Source: Myxococcus xanthus
GTDB taxonomy: Bacteria; Myxococcota; Myxococcia; Myxococcales; Myxococcaceae
Assembly: GCF_013116825.1 (NCBI RefSeq)
Contig: NZ_JABFNS010000015.1
Location: forward strand, 1-64,000
Reading direction: 5' to 3'
Length of the DNA stretch: 64,000 nt
Positions 9,929 to 19,181 of the stretch are shown here, piece by piece. Made by a program: the position numbers and the translations under genes. The notes below the pieces were generated by a model, which was given only the letters and a program-made list of their open reading frames with translations, did not search any database and was not told where the DNA came from. The first letter of the stretch is position 1. Each line of letters opens with the position of its first letter.

Positions 9929-10543
9929 ATGTCCGACGAGGCCGTCATGGGAGAGGACCGTCAGCTCCTCTCTCGCGCACAGGATGGGGATGTTTCCGCC
10001 TTCGAGGCCCTGGTGGATGCCCACCGGGACAAGGTGTATGGCCTGGCGCTCCGGATGACCCGTTCGGAGGCCGACGCGGCCGAAATCACCCAGGACACCT
10101 TCCTGTCCGCCTACCAACACCTGAAGGATTTCCGGGGGGATGCGGCCTTCGGTTCCTGGGTGCACCGCATCGCCGCCAACCATGCGCTCATGCGCCTGCG
10201 CCACCGCCGCGTGGCCCAGGCAGCCGAGCAGGAGCTCCAGGGCCCGGAGTTCACCGAGCGGGGCTCCCTGGCGGATTATCCCCAGACGGATTGGAGCCGG
10301 GACGCCGAGGAGAAGGCCCTGGACGCCGAGCTGGGCTCCGCCATCCAGCAAGCCTCGGACCGCCTGCCCGAGGGGTATCGGGAGGTCTTCCTCTTGAAAG
10401 ACGTGGAGGGCCTCAGTTACGAACAGATTGCAGAGGCGACGGGGGACTCCATCCCCGCCATCAAGAGCCGGTTGCACCGGGCACGGCTCGCGCTCCGTGA
10501 AGCCATCGACGCTTTCTACAACCGGGATAGCCGCGAGTTGTGA
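9929..10543 (+). CDS. ECF RNA polymerase sigma factor (RpoE-like)
   Basis: A 204-residue ECF sigma-70 factor. Region 2 is visible as FEALVDAHRDKVYGLALRMT, DAAEITQDTFLSAYQHL and FGSWVHRIAANHALMRLR. Region 4 follows as LPEGYREVFLLKDVEGLSYEQI, then IKSRLHRARLALRE. It directs polymerase to stress or envelope-type promoters when released from its anti-sigma factor. The stop overlaps the GTG of the anti-sigma gene, so the pair is translationally coupled. An alternative start at the Met six codons in is possible. It may correspond to M. xanthus RpoE1, but that needs a sequence comparison. Confidence 0.88.
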   Translation: MSDEAVMGEDRQLLSRAQDGDVSAFEALVDAHRDKVYGLALRMTRSEADAAEITQDTFLSAYQHLKDFRGDAAFGSWVHRIAANHALMRLRHRRVAQAAEQELQGPEFTERGSLADYPQTDWSRDAEEKALDAELGSAIQQASDRLPEGYREVFLLKDVEGLSYEQIAEATGDSIPAIKSRLHRARLALREAIDAFYNRDSREL

Positions 10544-10848
10544 AACGCGACGAAGCGCTCGGCATCATCGAGAGGAACGAGGGCGCGCCGCAGCCAGCCG
10601 AGGTTCGGATGTACAACTGCAAAGATTCCATCAACCTCCTGCTGCAATTCCTCGACGGAGAGATGTCTCCCGAGGACACACAGCACCTACGTGAGCACCT
10701 GCGCGGGTGCAGTCCCTGTGTGGACTTCCTGCGCACCTACCGGGCCACTCCCGGACTGTGCAAGAAGGCGCTGGCGGCGAAGATGCCGAAGGAAGTCTCC
10801 GACAAGCTCACCGAGTTCCTTCGCTCCAAGATCAAGTCCGCCTCGTGA
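10540..10848 (+). CDS. Zinc-finger anti-sigma factor (zf-HC2)
   Basis: A soluble 102-residue protein. It has the ZAS zinc motif typical of anti-sigma factors: a Cys at about residue 27, then HLREHLRGCSPC (H-x-x-x-H...C-x-x-C). There is no transmembrane segment, so it should act in the cytosol on the sigma factor encoded just upstream. The GTG start overlaps the sigma stop (GTGA). An in-frame ATG at 10609, with GAGG about 8 bases before it, is an alternative and would keep the zinc motif. Its stop overlaps the start of rlmN in the same way. Confidence 0.8.
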   Translation: MKRDEALGIIERNEGAPQPAEVRMYNCKDSINLLLQFLDGEMSPEDTQHLREHLRGCSPCVDFLRTYRATPGLCKKALAAKMPKEVSDKLTEFLRSKIKSAS

Positions 10849-11921
10849 ACCTGAAGTCATTGTCGTTGCAGGAGTTGGAGGCCGCGCTCGCGCCGCTCTC
10901 CCCGTCGCCCGTCGCCGTCCGCAAGGTGTTCGCGGCCGTCTTCGCCCACGGTGCGCAGTCCGTGGAGGATGTCGCTTCGGCCCGCCAGGTGCCGCGCCGC
11001 GTGGGAGAGCACCTGCGTGCACACGCGGAGATGCCGAAGCTGGCAATCGTCGAGCGCCGCCGCGCGGACGACGGCTTCGTGAAGTACCTCTTCGACTCGC
11101 CGCTGGGCGGACGTATCGAAGCGGTCCGCATCCCCATCTTCGATGAGAAGTACGTCATCTGCGTCTCCAGCCAGGTGGGCTGTGCGCTGGCGTGCGACTT
11201 CTGCATGACGGGGAAGTTGGGCTTCAAAAGGAACCTCCAGACCTGGGAGATATTGGACCAGGTGCTCCAGATCCGAGAGGAGGCGGACCGGCCCGTGCGC
11301 GGCGTCGTCTTCATGGGGATGGGGGAGCCGCTCCTCAACTACAAGGAGACGCTGCGGGCCGCGGACATCCTGCGGCACCCCGCGGGGTTCTCCATCGCGG
11401 GCGAGGCGATTACCTTCTCCACGGCGGGCCATGTGCCGGCCATCCGCCGCTACGTGCGCGAAGGGCACCCGTACCGGCTGGCCTTCTCCGTGACGAGCGC
11501 CATCGCGGAGAAGCGCGCGAAGGTGCTGCCGATTGAGAAGACGCACCCGCTGCCGGAGCTCATCGCCGCCATCCGTGAGTACAGCGAGGTGCGGCGCGAG
11601 CGGGCGATGATCGCCTATGTCGCCATCAGCGGCTTCAACATGGGCCGCGAGGACGCCGAGGCGCTGAAGGCCGCCTTCGAGGGCATCCGCATCAAGGTGG
11701 ACCTCATCGACGTGACGGACCCCACCGGGAAGTACCTGCCGCCCACGCCCGAGGAGCTGAGCGCGTTCCGCGACCACCTCCAGATTCTCAAGTCGCCGGT
11801 GGCGCGTCGGTACTCCGGTGGCAAGGAGATTGGCGCGGCGTGTGGCACGCTGGCGGCCACGCAGTACGGCGGCACGGTGATGCCGCGGCCCGCCGAGGCG
11901 CCTCCCTCCACGACGCCATGA
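10845..11921 (+). CDS. rlmN: 23S rRNA/tRNA (adenine-C2) methyltransferase, radical SAM
   Basis: A 358-residue RlmN. This dual-specificity radical SAM enzyme methylates C2 of 23S rRNA A2503 and of tRNA A37. The iron-sulfur motif is CALACDFC (CxxxCxxC), followed by GMGEPLLNY. The C-terminal GAACGTLAA holds the second catalytic Cys. The GTG start overlaps the anti-sigma stop (GTGA), making a three-gene coupled unit of sigma, anti-sigma and rlmN. A longer frame exists upstream but lies entirely inside the anti-sigma gene. Confidence 0.92.
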   Translation: MNLKSLSLQELEAALAPLSPSPVAVRKVFAAVFAHGAQSVEDVASARQVPRRVGEHLRAHAEMPKLAIVERRRADDGFVKYLFDSPLGGRIEAVRIPIFDEKYVICVSSQVGCALACDFCMTGKLGFKRNLQTWEILDQVLQIREEADRPVRGVVFMGMGEPLLNYKETLRAADILRHPAGFSIAGEAITFSTAGHVPAIRRYVREGHPYRLAFSVTSAIAEKRAKVLPIEKTHPLPELIAAIREYSEVRRERAMIAYVAISGFNMGREDAEALKAAFEGIRIKVDLIDVTDPTGKYLPPTPEELSAFRDHLQILKSPVARRYSGGKEIGAACGTLAATQYGGTVMPRPAEAPPSTTP

Positions 11922-12046
11922 CGCGGGCCCCCCGTGGGCCCCGGGGATGTTCACCGCTGGCGGGGTCAGGGCGGAAGCACCTTTCGCGTTGGCGGCTTCC
12001 GACCTAAATCCGACGGAGCACGGCTCGCCGGAGGTCGCACGCGCGG

Positions 12047-12667
12047 ATGGTGGAATTCATCGACCAGCTCATCTCGGCCCTGGGGCCCCTGGGCCTGCTC
12101 GTGCTGGGGCTGGCGGCGATGCTGGAGTACGTCGTGCCGCCCTTTCCCGGAGACACCATCACCCTGCTGGGGGGCGTGTACGCGGTGCGTGGTTCGCAGC
12201 CGTGGATGCTCGTCTTCCTGGTGGTGACGGTGGGCAGCGTTGCGGGCGCGGCCATCAACTACGCGGTGGGGCACTGGCTGGCGAAGCGCTTCGACGCCCA
12301 CCCCGAGCGCAGCTTCTTCGGCATCACCCATGTGCGGCTGGAGCAGGTCCAGGCGCGCATGCGCGTGAATGGGCCGTGGCTGCTGCTGGTGAATCGTTTC
12401 CTGCCGGGCATCCGGGGGCTCATCTTCGTCGCCGCGGGCGCCTCTCGCATGCCGCGCTTCAACGCGCTGGCGCTGGGCGCGGTGTCCGCCATGGCACATA
12501 CCGGGCTGGTGCTGGGGCTGGGCGCGGCGGTGGGCGGCAATCTGGAGCGGCTGACGGCGCTCGTCACCCGGTACCAGTACGCGGTGGTGGGGCTGGTCGT
12601 CATTGGCGCCATTGGCGTGGGCGTCCGGATGTTGGCCCGGCGCCGTGCCCCCGCGCCGGGGCCTTGA
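12047..12667 (+). CDS. DedA-family membrane protein
   Basis: A 206-residue polytopic inner-membrane protein of the DedA/VTT family. The hallmark is PPFPGDTITLLGG near residue 31, then VGSVAGAAINYAVGHWLAKRF and the second half NRFLPGIRGLIFVAAG. DedA proteins are linked to lipid (C55-P or phospholipid) flipping and proton-dependent membrane homeostasis; the exact substrate cannot be inferred here. It stands alone, 125 bases after rlmN. Confidence 0.85.
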   Translation: MVEFIDQLISALGPLGLLVLGLAAMLEYVVPPFPGDTITLLGGVYAVRGSQPWMLVFLVVTVGSVAGAAINYAVGHWLAKRFDAHPERSFFGITHVRLEQVQARMRVNGPWLLLVNRFLPGIRGLIFVAAGASRMPRFNALALGAVSAMAHTGLVLGLGAAVGGNLERLTALVTRYQYAVVGLVVIGAIGVGVRMLARRRAPAPGP

Positions 12668-12735
12668 GTTCGTCTCAGGACGGCGCCTTGGCGTTGCATT
12701 GCAGGGGCGCGCGGCCCCGCGCTTGAGTCGCGGAC

Positions 12736-14901
12736 ATGCATCCGCGGGCGTGTTCCTGGAGTCCAGTGTTGGTGGCGCTCGTGCTCGCCGTGGGCGGGTG
12801 CCAGTCGGGGGACTCCGGGACGGGAAGCTCGCGTCAGGGGTTCCGGCCTCGGGATTCGGTGGTGGACTTCGGCCGTGTGCTGGAGGGGACGCAGGCGCGC
12901 CGCGCGGTGGCGGTGCTGGCCACGGGCCGGATGGGTCTGACGGTGGCGGCAGCCGTGGAGGCGCCCTTCGCCGTGGTGACGTCCGAGGTGAGCATCGCTG
13001 GCGGCGGCGCGACCGAAGTGGAGGTCGTCTTCACCGCGGGGCATGGGCCATCGGAAGGGACGCTGCTGCTGTCTGGCGCGGGGTTGACGGAGTCCGTTCG
13101 CCTCACGGGCCTGGGCATCCGGCCCACGCCGTGTCCGGAGCGCCCCTGCTTCGACTCCCGCTTCGACGTGGCATCGGGGACGTGCGTGGAGACGCCGCTG
13201 GAGGAAGGCGCCGCGTGCGCGCCGGAGAGCCGCTGTCAGGTGGATGGCCGCTGCCAGGCGAGCGTCTGCGTGGGCCACCCGAGGACGTGTGATGACAACA
13301 ACCCGTGCACGGTGGATGCGTGTTCGCCTTCACGGGGGTGTGTGACGTCGCGGGTGGCGTGCCCCGCGCCGCAGAATCCCTGCAAGGTGGGGTTGTGCGA
13401 CCGGGACGAGGGCTGCACGGCGGTGGACGCCGACGACTTCAGTCCTTGCGGCCCAGCGGATTGTCAGACGGCGCGTCTGTGCTTCAGCGGCGCATGCCGG
13501 GAGGTGACGCCACCCGAGGGCTTCGTCTGCGCGCCCGCTACCGCCTGTCAGGGTGAAGGGACGTGCCAGGGCGGCGTGTGTCAGCGGCCGGACCCTGTCG
13601 AGCTCGCGCCGGAGCTCAGCCTGGAGCTGGAAGGTGTGCCGACGGAGGCGGACGGTGGGACGGTGTTGCTCGTCTCGGAGGACGCTCTCTACACCTCCGT
13701 GTGTGGCGGGGACGCGGGCTGCCAGTTGGTCGCGTACACCCGCTCTGGGCTGCTGCGGTACGCGTCTTCGTACCCGGATGGGGGCGCGCGGACGCTGCTG
13801 GCCGCGTCGGATGCGGGCGTGGTGGTCCAGGCGCCAGAGGGGCTCGAGGCCTATGCGCCGCGCGGCTCCGGTGCGCGCCTGTGGCAGGCGTCGTGGGCGT
13901 CGCTAGGGGCGGGCGAGGGCCTGCCGTTGGGGGGCTCCGTCGCGAGCCACATCGCCCTCACGCACGAGGAGGACGTCCTCGCGTACGTCGCGTGGCGGGC
14001 CGTGCCGGATGCCGGCGGCGTGGATGATGGCGGCACCTCGCCCGAATCCGCGAGGCTCGTCTGGCTGTCGGGACGCGAGGACGCTGGCGTGTTGCTGGGT
14101 GCGTCACAGGTCGAAGCCTGGCGAGGGGAGGCGCGGCTGGGGCTGGACGTGCTGGGGACAACCTATCTCTACACGGTGGATGGACGGCTGGCGCGGGTGG
14201 AGGTGTCGCCAGGAGTGGCGGAGGGCGGTGGGGGGGCGGCGTTGAAGTTGAGCGCGCTGCTGGATGGCGGTGTCCCGGAGGGAGGTGCGTCACTGGCCAT
14301 CGCGGGTGGGCGGCTGCTGGTGGGAGCGCGAGCCTTTGTGCCGGAGGATGGCGGCGTGCCCGTCCTGCTCTCCGAAGGGGACGGTGGCGCCGGCGTGCGG
14401 GTGCCCATCGCGGAGCCGGCGCTCCTGTCCCCGGCTGGCCAGCCGGGCCAGCTCTTCGCACGGGCATGTGCGCGCACGGACGGCGTTCCCTGCACGGCGC
14501 GGGAGGAGCGTGTCGTGCTTCGCGCCGTGGACCCGGAGTCCGGACACGTGGTGTGGGAGGTGGATGCGCTTCCGGATGAGGTGGCACCGGGCACGGTGTA
14601 CGAAGCCGCGCTGCTTCAAGGGGGCGCGGTGGCGGTGCTCGCGGACGCCGAACTGCCGGAGGGCCCGCAGGCCTGGATACAGTTCTTTGCTCGAGGGGCC
14701 CGAGTCGGCAGTTGCCCGCTTCCCAGCCGCCCGCGGGTGGCGGGGGCCGCGTTCCTGGGGCAGCACCTGTATGTCGTCTTGAGCCGCGATGGCGTGTGGC
14801 GGCTGGAGTCGTACGGCCTGGGGCGGGACTTCACGACGGAAGACCGCGGCTGGCCGCAGCGCCATGGCGGACCCTCGCGGATGAGAATCGAATCTCCGTG
14901 A
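12736..14901 (+). CDS. Large lipoprotein with cysteine-rich slime-mold-type repeats
   Basis: A 721-residue lipoprotein with a clear lipobox (AVGGC). Residues about 35-130 look like an immunoglobulin-like 'choice-of-anchor' domain (VVDFGRVLEGTQARRAV, then LTGLGIRPTPC). A Cys-rich region of about 150 residues follows, containing CDDNNPCTVDACSPSRGC. That motif is the Dictyostelium/CTDC-type repeat common in myxobacterial surface proteins. The rest (about 290-721) looks like a PQQ-type beta-propeller without clear catalytic residues. It is probably cell-surface, with unknown role. Confidence 0.7.
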   Translation: MHPRACSWSPVLVALVLAVGGCQSGDSGTGSSRQGFRPRDSVVDFGRVLEGTQARRAVAVLATGRMGLTVAAAVEAPFAVVTSEVSIAGGGATEVEVVFTAGHGPSEGTLLLSGAGLTESVRLTGLGIRPTPCPERPCFDSRFDVASGTCVETPLEEGAACAPESRCQVDGRCQASVCVGHPRTCDDNNPCTVDACSPSRGCVTSRVACPAPQNPCKVGLCDRDEGCTAVDADDFSPCGPADCQTARLCFSGACREVTPPEGFVCAPATACQGEGTCQGGVCQRPDPVELAPELSLELEGVPTEADGGTVLLVSEDALYTSVCGGDAGCQLVAYTRSGLLRYASSYPDGGARTLLAASDAGVVVQAPEGLEAYAPRGSGARLWQASWASLGAGEGLPLGGSVASHIALTHEEDVLAYVAWRAVPDAGGVDDGGTSPESARLVWLSGREDAGVLLGASQVEAWRGEARLGLDVLGTTYLYTVDGRLARVEVSPGVAEGGGGAALKLSALLDGGVPEGGASLAIAGGRLLVGARAFVPEDGGVPVLLSEGDGGAGVRVPIAEPALLSPAGQPGQLFARACARTDGVPCTAREERVVLRAVDPESGHVVWEVDALPDEVAPGTVYEAALLQGGAVAVLADAELPEGPQAWIQFFARGARVGSCPLPSRPRVAGAAFLGQHLYVVLSRDGVWRLESYGLGRDFTTEDRGWPQRHGGPSRMRIESP

Positions 14902-14937
14902 TGCCGGCGTCGCGCGCCACCCGTGCCTTGGGCTGTC

Positions 14938-17900
14938 TCAGGTGGAGGCGTTCGGGTCGACCCAGAGGTCGTCGAAGCGCACCTGGGGCGGCGTCTGGTG
15001 CAGCCGCAGGCTTTGGACCGCGGGGGTCGCGGCCGCGTGGGCGCGGTCGTGGTACAGCGGGATGAGGGGGCAGTCCTCCTGGAAGAGCTGCTCCGCGCGC
15101 AGATAGAGCTGACGGCGCAGCTCCGGGTCGATGGAGACGCGGGCCTCGGCGGTGAGGCGGTCCAGCTCCGGGTTCCGGTAGCCCATGGGGAACACCGTCT
15201 GGGCGTTGGAGTGGAGGAGGAAGTGCAGGAAGGTGTCCGGGTCCGGGTAGTCGGCCAGCCAGCGGTTGCGGAAGGCGGGGAGGCGGCCCTCGGTCACCTG
15301 GGTCGTGTATTCCTCGAGCGACATCTCCACATAGCGCAGCTCCAGCAGCCCGGCCTGGAGCAGCGGGCGGAAGAGCACCGCGTCCTCCGCGGAGTGGTCA
15401 TTGCCGGTGGGACGGTGGAGCGTCAGCCGCAGCCTGCGCAGGCCTGCCTCTCGCAGCAACCGCTCGGCGAGGGCCACGTCCGGGACGGGCGCCGGTCCCA
15501 TGTCCGCGTCATCCAGCAGCTCGGGCGGGGTCAGCGAGCGAGCCACGCGCGCGCCGGGGTGGAACTGGCTCACCATGGCCGGGATGTCCATGCCCGCGCG
15601 GAGTGCGCGCCGGACTCTCACGTCGTCGAAGGGCGCCTCCCGGTGGTTGAGCACCACGAAGGCCGTGGAGGGCGTGGTGCTCGCGGCGAGCTGGAAGGCC
15701 TCCAGGCCGGGCAGCTCCACATGCTCCGTGTCGAGGAATGACACGAGGTCCACCGCCCCCTGGCGCAGCAGCGTCACCGCTTCCTTGCGAGAGCCGGCGA
15801 GCAGGAACTCCAGCCGGTCCACCATCGGTACGCCCGAGCGCCAGTAAGAGGGGTTCCGCTCCAGCACCACGTGCTCGGGTTCCAGGGCGAGGAGCCGGAA
15901 CGGCCCGGTGCCCACCAGCCGCCCGTTGGCGTCCGTCCGGGCCACCGCGGTGGCGGTGAGCGCCATCAATTGGAGGAAGAACGCCTTGGGCTCGCGGAGG
16001 CGAACCTCCAGCGTGTGGTCGTCCAGCACCTCCAGGCCGGACACGTCGCGCGCCATGCCAGCGGCGTACTCCGGCGCGCCCTCCACGTCTTCCAAGAGGC
16101 TCCGGTCGGGCGAGCGGAGCGCCGGGTCCAGCAGCCGCTCCAGGTGGCGCTTCACGTCGTTCGCCGTCAGCAGCGCGCCGTCGTGGAAGGTGACGCCACG
16201 GCGCAGATAGAAGCGGTAGCGGCGCGCGGAGGGGTCTGCGTCCCAGCGCTCGGCCAGGTCGGGCTCCAGCCCGCCGTCCTCTCTGCGCACCAGCGTGGAG
16301 AACACGCACGCGGTGAGCTCGGAGACCTGGTTCTCCACGCTGAAGAGCGGGTCCACCGCCTGGCGGTTCCGCAGCGACGCGGCCTGGTGCATGCCCACGC
16401 GCAGCGTCCCGCCGGAGTGCGGCGTGGGGAGCTTGAAGTGGTACACTTCCGCTTCCAGGCCCTCGGCTTCGTGGCCCAGTTGGTCCACCGTTCGCGTCAG
16501 CCCGTCGCCGATGCGGATGACCCGGCGTGCGTCCTCGCGCACCTGGGCGACTTCCTCGCGGATGGAGGCGTCTGCCTTGGTGAGCACCACGTTGGCGGTG
16601 CGCAGCTCCTCCAGGGCGGCGCTCAGCCGCACCACCGACTCGGAGAGGTCGCGTCCGGTGCGCGCCTGGGCCTCCGCCTTCTGCGAGGCGCCCTGGCCCA
16701 CGCGGGCCATCTCCTGCGTCTGGCGCAGCAGCTCGCGCGCGTGGCCGGACTGTTCGATGGCCATGCGCGTGACGTTCTCCACCCGCAGGGCCACGCGGCG
16801 GCTGGCCTCCACGACCGTGGCCCCCTGCGCCTCCAGCCGTTGCGTCTCCGCCACCGTGGCTTCCACGGCGGTGAAGGTGCGCTGGGTGATGGTGCGAATC
16901 TCCACCAGGGCCTCGGCGGCACGGTCGCCCAGGGCCACGCCGGCGGTGGCTCGCTCGCGGCCCTCCTGCACCAGCGCCACCGCCGTCTGCACGGCGTCGC
17001 GCACGCCCGCCACCATGGCGCCGATTTCGCGGGTGGAGCGCGTGGTGCGCTCGGCCAGGTTGCGAATCTCGTTGGCCACCACGCCGAAGGGCCGCCCCTG
17101 CACGCCCGCCTGGGCGGCGATGATGGCGGCATTGAGGGCCAGCAGGTTGGTCTGGTCCGCAATCTCCTGGATGACGTCGACGATGCGGCCGATTTCCGTC
17201 GAGCGCGTGCCCAGCATCTCCATCAGCTCGGCGGCCTTTCGGACCGTCTCCTCCACCCGGTACATGCCCTTGACGCTGTCGCCCACCAGCACCTCGCCGC
17301 GCTCGGCGGTGGCCGTCACGGCGATGGCCAACTGGTTCGTCTCGTTGGCGCGGCGGCGCACGGAGTCGATGCCGCCTTCCACGGCGGCGACGAAGTCCTC
17401 GGCCTCGCTGGCGAAGCGGCCCAGCTCGTCACCAGACGCGGCGATGTTGGCCATCCGTTCGGCCATGGCCTGCATCAGCGACGTGGTGTTGTGGGCGAAG
17501 GTGTTGACCTGGGCCAGCGAGTCCACCACCTGCTCCAGCCGCTCCGTCATCTCCAGCAGCGCGCCGGTGGTGTCGACGGCGAAGACCTCCAGTTGGTGCA
17601 CCCGCTTGCCCGCCACCTGGAGGCTGCCGCCCATGCCGCTGACGGCCTCCAGCGTGCGCTCCACCGCGCCGCCCTGCCGCCGCGCGGCCTCCAGCAGCAT
17701 CCGGGCCTGCCCGCTCACGTCCGTGCTGGTGCGGTGCAGGTTGGCCGTCACCCGCTGCACCTGCGCCAGGGCGCGCCGCAGGGACAGGATGAGGCGGCGC
17801 ACGTCCTCGTGGCCTTCATAGCGCGGCCCCACCGTGGTGGTGAGGTCGCCCTCCGCCAGCCGCGCCATCACCTGCCGGCGCACCCGCCGCCGCTGCGCCG

Positions 17901-18084
17901 CCCAGCGGAACCACGCGAGGTAGCCCCCCGCGAGATAGAGCGCGGGCGTGGCGAGCAACACCACCGCCCAGGTGGCATTCGGAAGCGGGCCTCCGGACAC
18001 GGCTCGCAGCATCCCCCCCAGGAGGAGCGCGGAGACCAGCCCTGCCGCCAGGCCGAACGTGAACAGGTACCGTTTGGCGCCCAT
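14938..18084 (-). CDS. Chemoreceptor signalling domain fused to a peptide-type solute-binding protein
   Basis: A 1048-residue fusion. Two transmembrane helices (about 7-27 and 38-58) are separated by only about 10 residues, followed by a HAMP-like stretch (RLAEGDLTTTVGPRYEG). Residues about 100-545 form a methyl-accepting-chemotaxis coiled coil with its hairpin tip near 308-346 (EIADQTNLLALNAA...). The usual AAIEAARAGE is here AAIIAAQAGV. Residues about 558-1045 are a complete family-5 (Opp/Dpp-type) solute-binding domain (GGTLRVG, ANDVKRHLERLLDP, DYPDPDTFLHFLLHSN). With two helices and a basic RWAAQRRRVRR after the second, both large domains should be cytoplasmic. That is abnormal for such a binding protein. 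No ABC transporter genes are adjacent. Confidence 0.85.
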   Translation of the reverse strand: MGAKRYLFTFGLAAGLVSALLLGGMLRAVSGGPLPNATWAVVLLATPALYLAGGYLAWFRWAAQRRRVRRQVMARLAEGDLTTTVGPRYEGHEDVRRLILSLRRALAQVQRVTANLHRTSTDVSGQARMLLEAARRQGGAVERTLEAVSGMGGSLQVAGKRVHQLEVFAVDTTGALLEMTERLEQVVDSLAQVNTFAHNTTSLMQAMAERMANIAASGDELGRFASEAEDFVAAVEGGIDSVRRRANETNQLAIAVTATAERGEVLVGDSVKGMYRVEETVRKAAELMEMLGTRSTEIGRIVDVIQEIADQTNLLALNAAIIAAQAGVQGRPFGVVANEIRNLAERTTRSTREIGAMVAGVRDAVQTAVALVQEGRERATAGVALGDRAAEALVEIRTITQRTFTAVEATVAETQRLEAQGATVVEASRRVALRVENVTRMAIEQSGHARELLRQTQEMARVGQGASQKAEAQARTGRDLSESVVRLSAALEELRTANVVLTKADASIREEVAQVREDARRVIRIGDGLTRTVDQLGHEAEGLEAEVYHFKLPTPHSGGTLRVGMHQAASLRNRQAVDPLFSVENQVSELTACVFSTLVRREDGGLEPDLAERWDADPSARRYRFYLRRGVTFHDGALLTANDVKRHLERLLDPALRSPDRSLLEDVEGAPEYAAGMARDVSGLEVLDDHTLEVRLREPKAFFLQLMALTATAVARTDANGRLVGTGPFRLLALEPEHVVLERNPSYWRSGVPMVDRLEFLLAGSRKEAVTLLRQGAVDLVSFLDTEHVELPGLEAFQLAASTTPSTAFVVLNHREAPFDDVRVRRALRAGMDIPAMVSQFHPGARVARSLTPPELLDDADMGPAPVPDVALAERLLREAGLRRLRLTLHRPTGNDHSAEDAVLFRPLLQAGLLELRYVEMSLEEYTTQVTEGRLPAFRNRWLADYPDPDTFLHFLLHSNAQTVFPMGYRNPELDRLTAEARVSIDPELRRQLYLRAEQLFQEDCPLIPLYHDRAHAAATPAVQSLRLHQTPPQVRFDDLWVDPNAST

Positions 18085-18146
18085 GAAGGAGTGGAACGCT
18101 ACTCCGCCTTCTCGCGCCGGTCCTCAAAACGCCCCACACTGGGGCC

Positions 18147-19172
18147 GTGGCCACCCTGCTTGCCCTGCTGCTGCTGACGCTCCCGGTAAAGCCAGAGAAT
18201 CCTGTTGGCGCTGGCGCGCCACCCGCGCCCCAGGCGGATTCCACGCGTTACGTCTTCGCCTGGCGCGGCGTTCCGGTGGGCACGGTGACGCTGACGCTGG
18301 AGCCGGGCCGGTTTACCTACGTCAGCCAGCACCTGCACACCCGCGCCGGAAAGGCGGGAGCGCGCCGCCGGGAGCAGGCCCTGGCGGTGGATGCCCAGGG
18401 GCGGGTGCGTGGCTCGCCGGCGGTGCCGCAGGCGCTGTGGCTCTGGAAGGGCGTGCCCGCCGAGGGGTGTGTCGTGGGGCGGGAGGAGCTGACGGGCCGC
18501 GAGGGCCCGCACTGCGTCACCCGGGTGGAGGACCGGCGCGTGGAGGGAACGTTGTTGGGGACGGCCTTCCAGGCCCGCTATGGGGCGGACGGCCGGATGG
18601 AGGCGCTGGAGGTGGGCGACTCGCGCTTCACCGAGGCCGCGCCTGGGGAGCGGCTGCGCGCGCCTCCCGAGCTCTTCGCGGACGGACTGCCCGTGGAGGG
18701 GGCCCGGGGCGCGCTGTCGCTGGAGCCGCCGCTCGCCGTTCCCGCGCGGCTCGCGGGGCTGACGCCGTGGAGGGCGGCGGCGGCGCGGGCGCTGGCGGCC
18801 GAGGTCCACGCGGCCTTCCCGGAGAAGACGCCCGGCGGCGCGGACTGGAGCGAGGACGGCGAGGGCGAGGCGGGCGGGTGTCTGGCGCACGCGCTGCGCT
18901 TCGCGGCGGGGGCCCGTGCGCGAGGCGTGAAGGTGGCGCTGGTGCACGGGCTGCTGGTGGTGGACGGCGGGCCAGCGCGCCCCCACGCCTGGGTGCGCGT
19001 GGCGCTGGCGAAGGGCGGGACGTTGGATTTGGACCCGACGTCCCTGGACGAGGTGTCACCGCATACGCACCTGCCCATCGCCCTGGCGGAGGCGCAGGGC
19101 CCCGCGCTGGAGGCGGGGGCCCGCTGGCTGTCGCTGCTGCGCGGGGCGCACCGGGTGGTGCGCCGGCCGTGA
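18147..19172 (+). CDS. Transglutaminase-like protein with signal peptide
   Basis: A 341-residue protein starting at GTG with a short signal peptide (MATLLALLLLTLPV). The first 200 residues are beta-rich and unassigned. The C-terminal part has the order of a transglutaminase-like Cys-His-Asp triad: GGCLAHALRFAAGARARGV (Cys), PHAWVRVAL (His) and LDLDPTSLDEV (Asp). It is therefore likely a periplasmic papain-like hydrolase or cross-linking enzyme; substrate unknown. Divergent from the chemoreceptor fusion and convergent with astA. Confidence 0.65.
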   Translation: MATLLALLLLTLPVKPENPVGAGAPPAPQADSTRYVFAWRGVPVGTVTLTLEPGRFTYVSQHLHTRAGKAGARRREQALAVDAQGRVRGSPAVPQALWLWKGVPAEGCVVGREELTGREGPHCVTRVEDRRVEGTLLGTAFQARYGADGRMEALEVGDSRFTEAAPGERLRAPPELFADGLPVEGARGALSLEPPLAVPARLAGLTPWRAAAARALAAEVHAAFPEKTPGGADWSEDGEGEAGGCLAHALRFAAGARARGVKVALVHGLLVVDGGPARPHAWVRVALAKGGTLDLDPTSLDEVSPHTHLPIALAEAQGPALEAGARWLSLLRGAHRVVRRP

Positions 19173-19181
19173 GGCAGCGGG

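Noticed and set aside
15871-18177. A 768-codon open frame opposite the chemoreceptor fusion
   Set aside because: Shadow composition with no domains; the opposite strand has unmistakable chemotaxis and binding-protein motifs.
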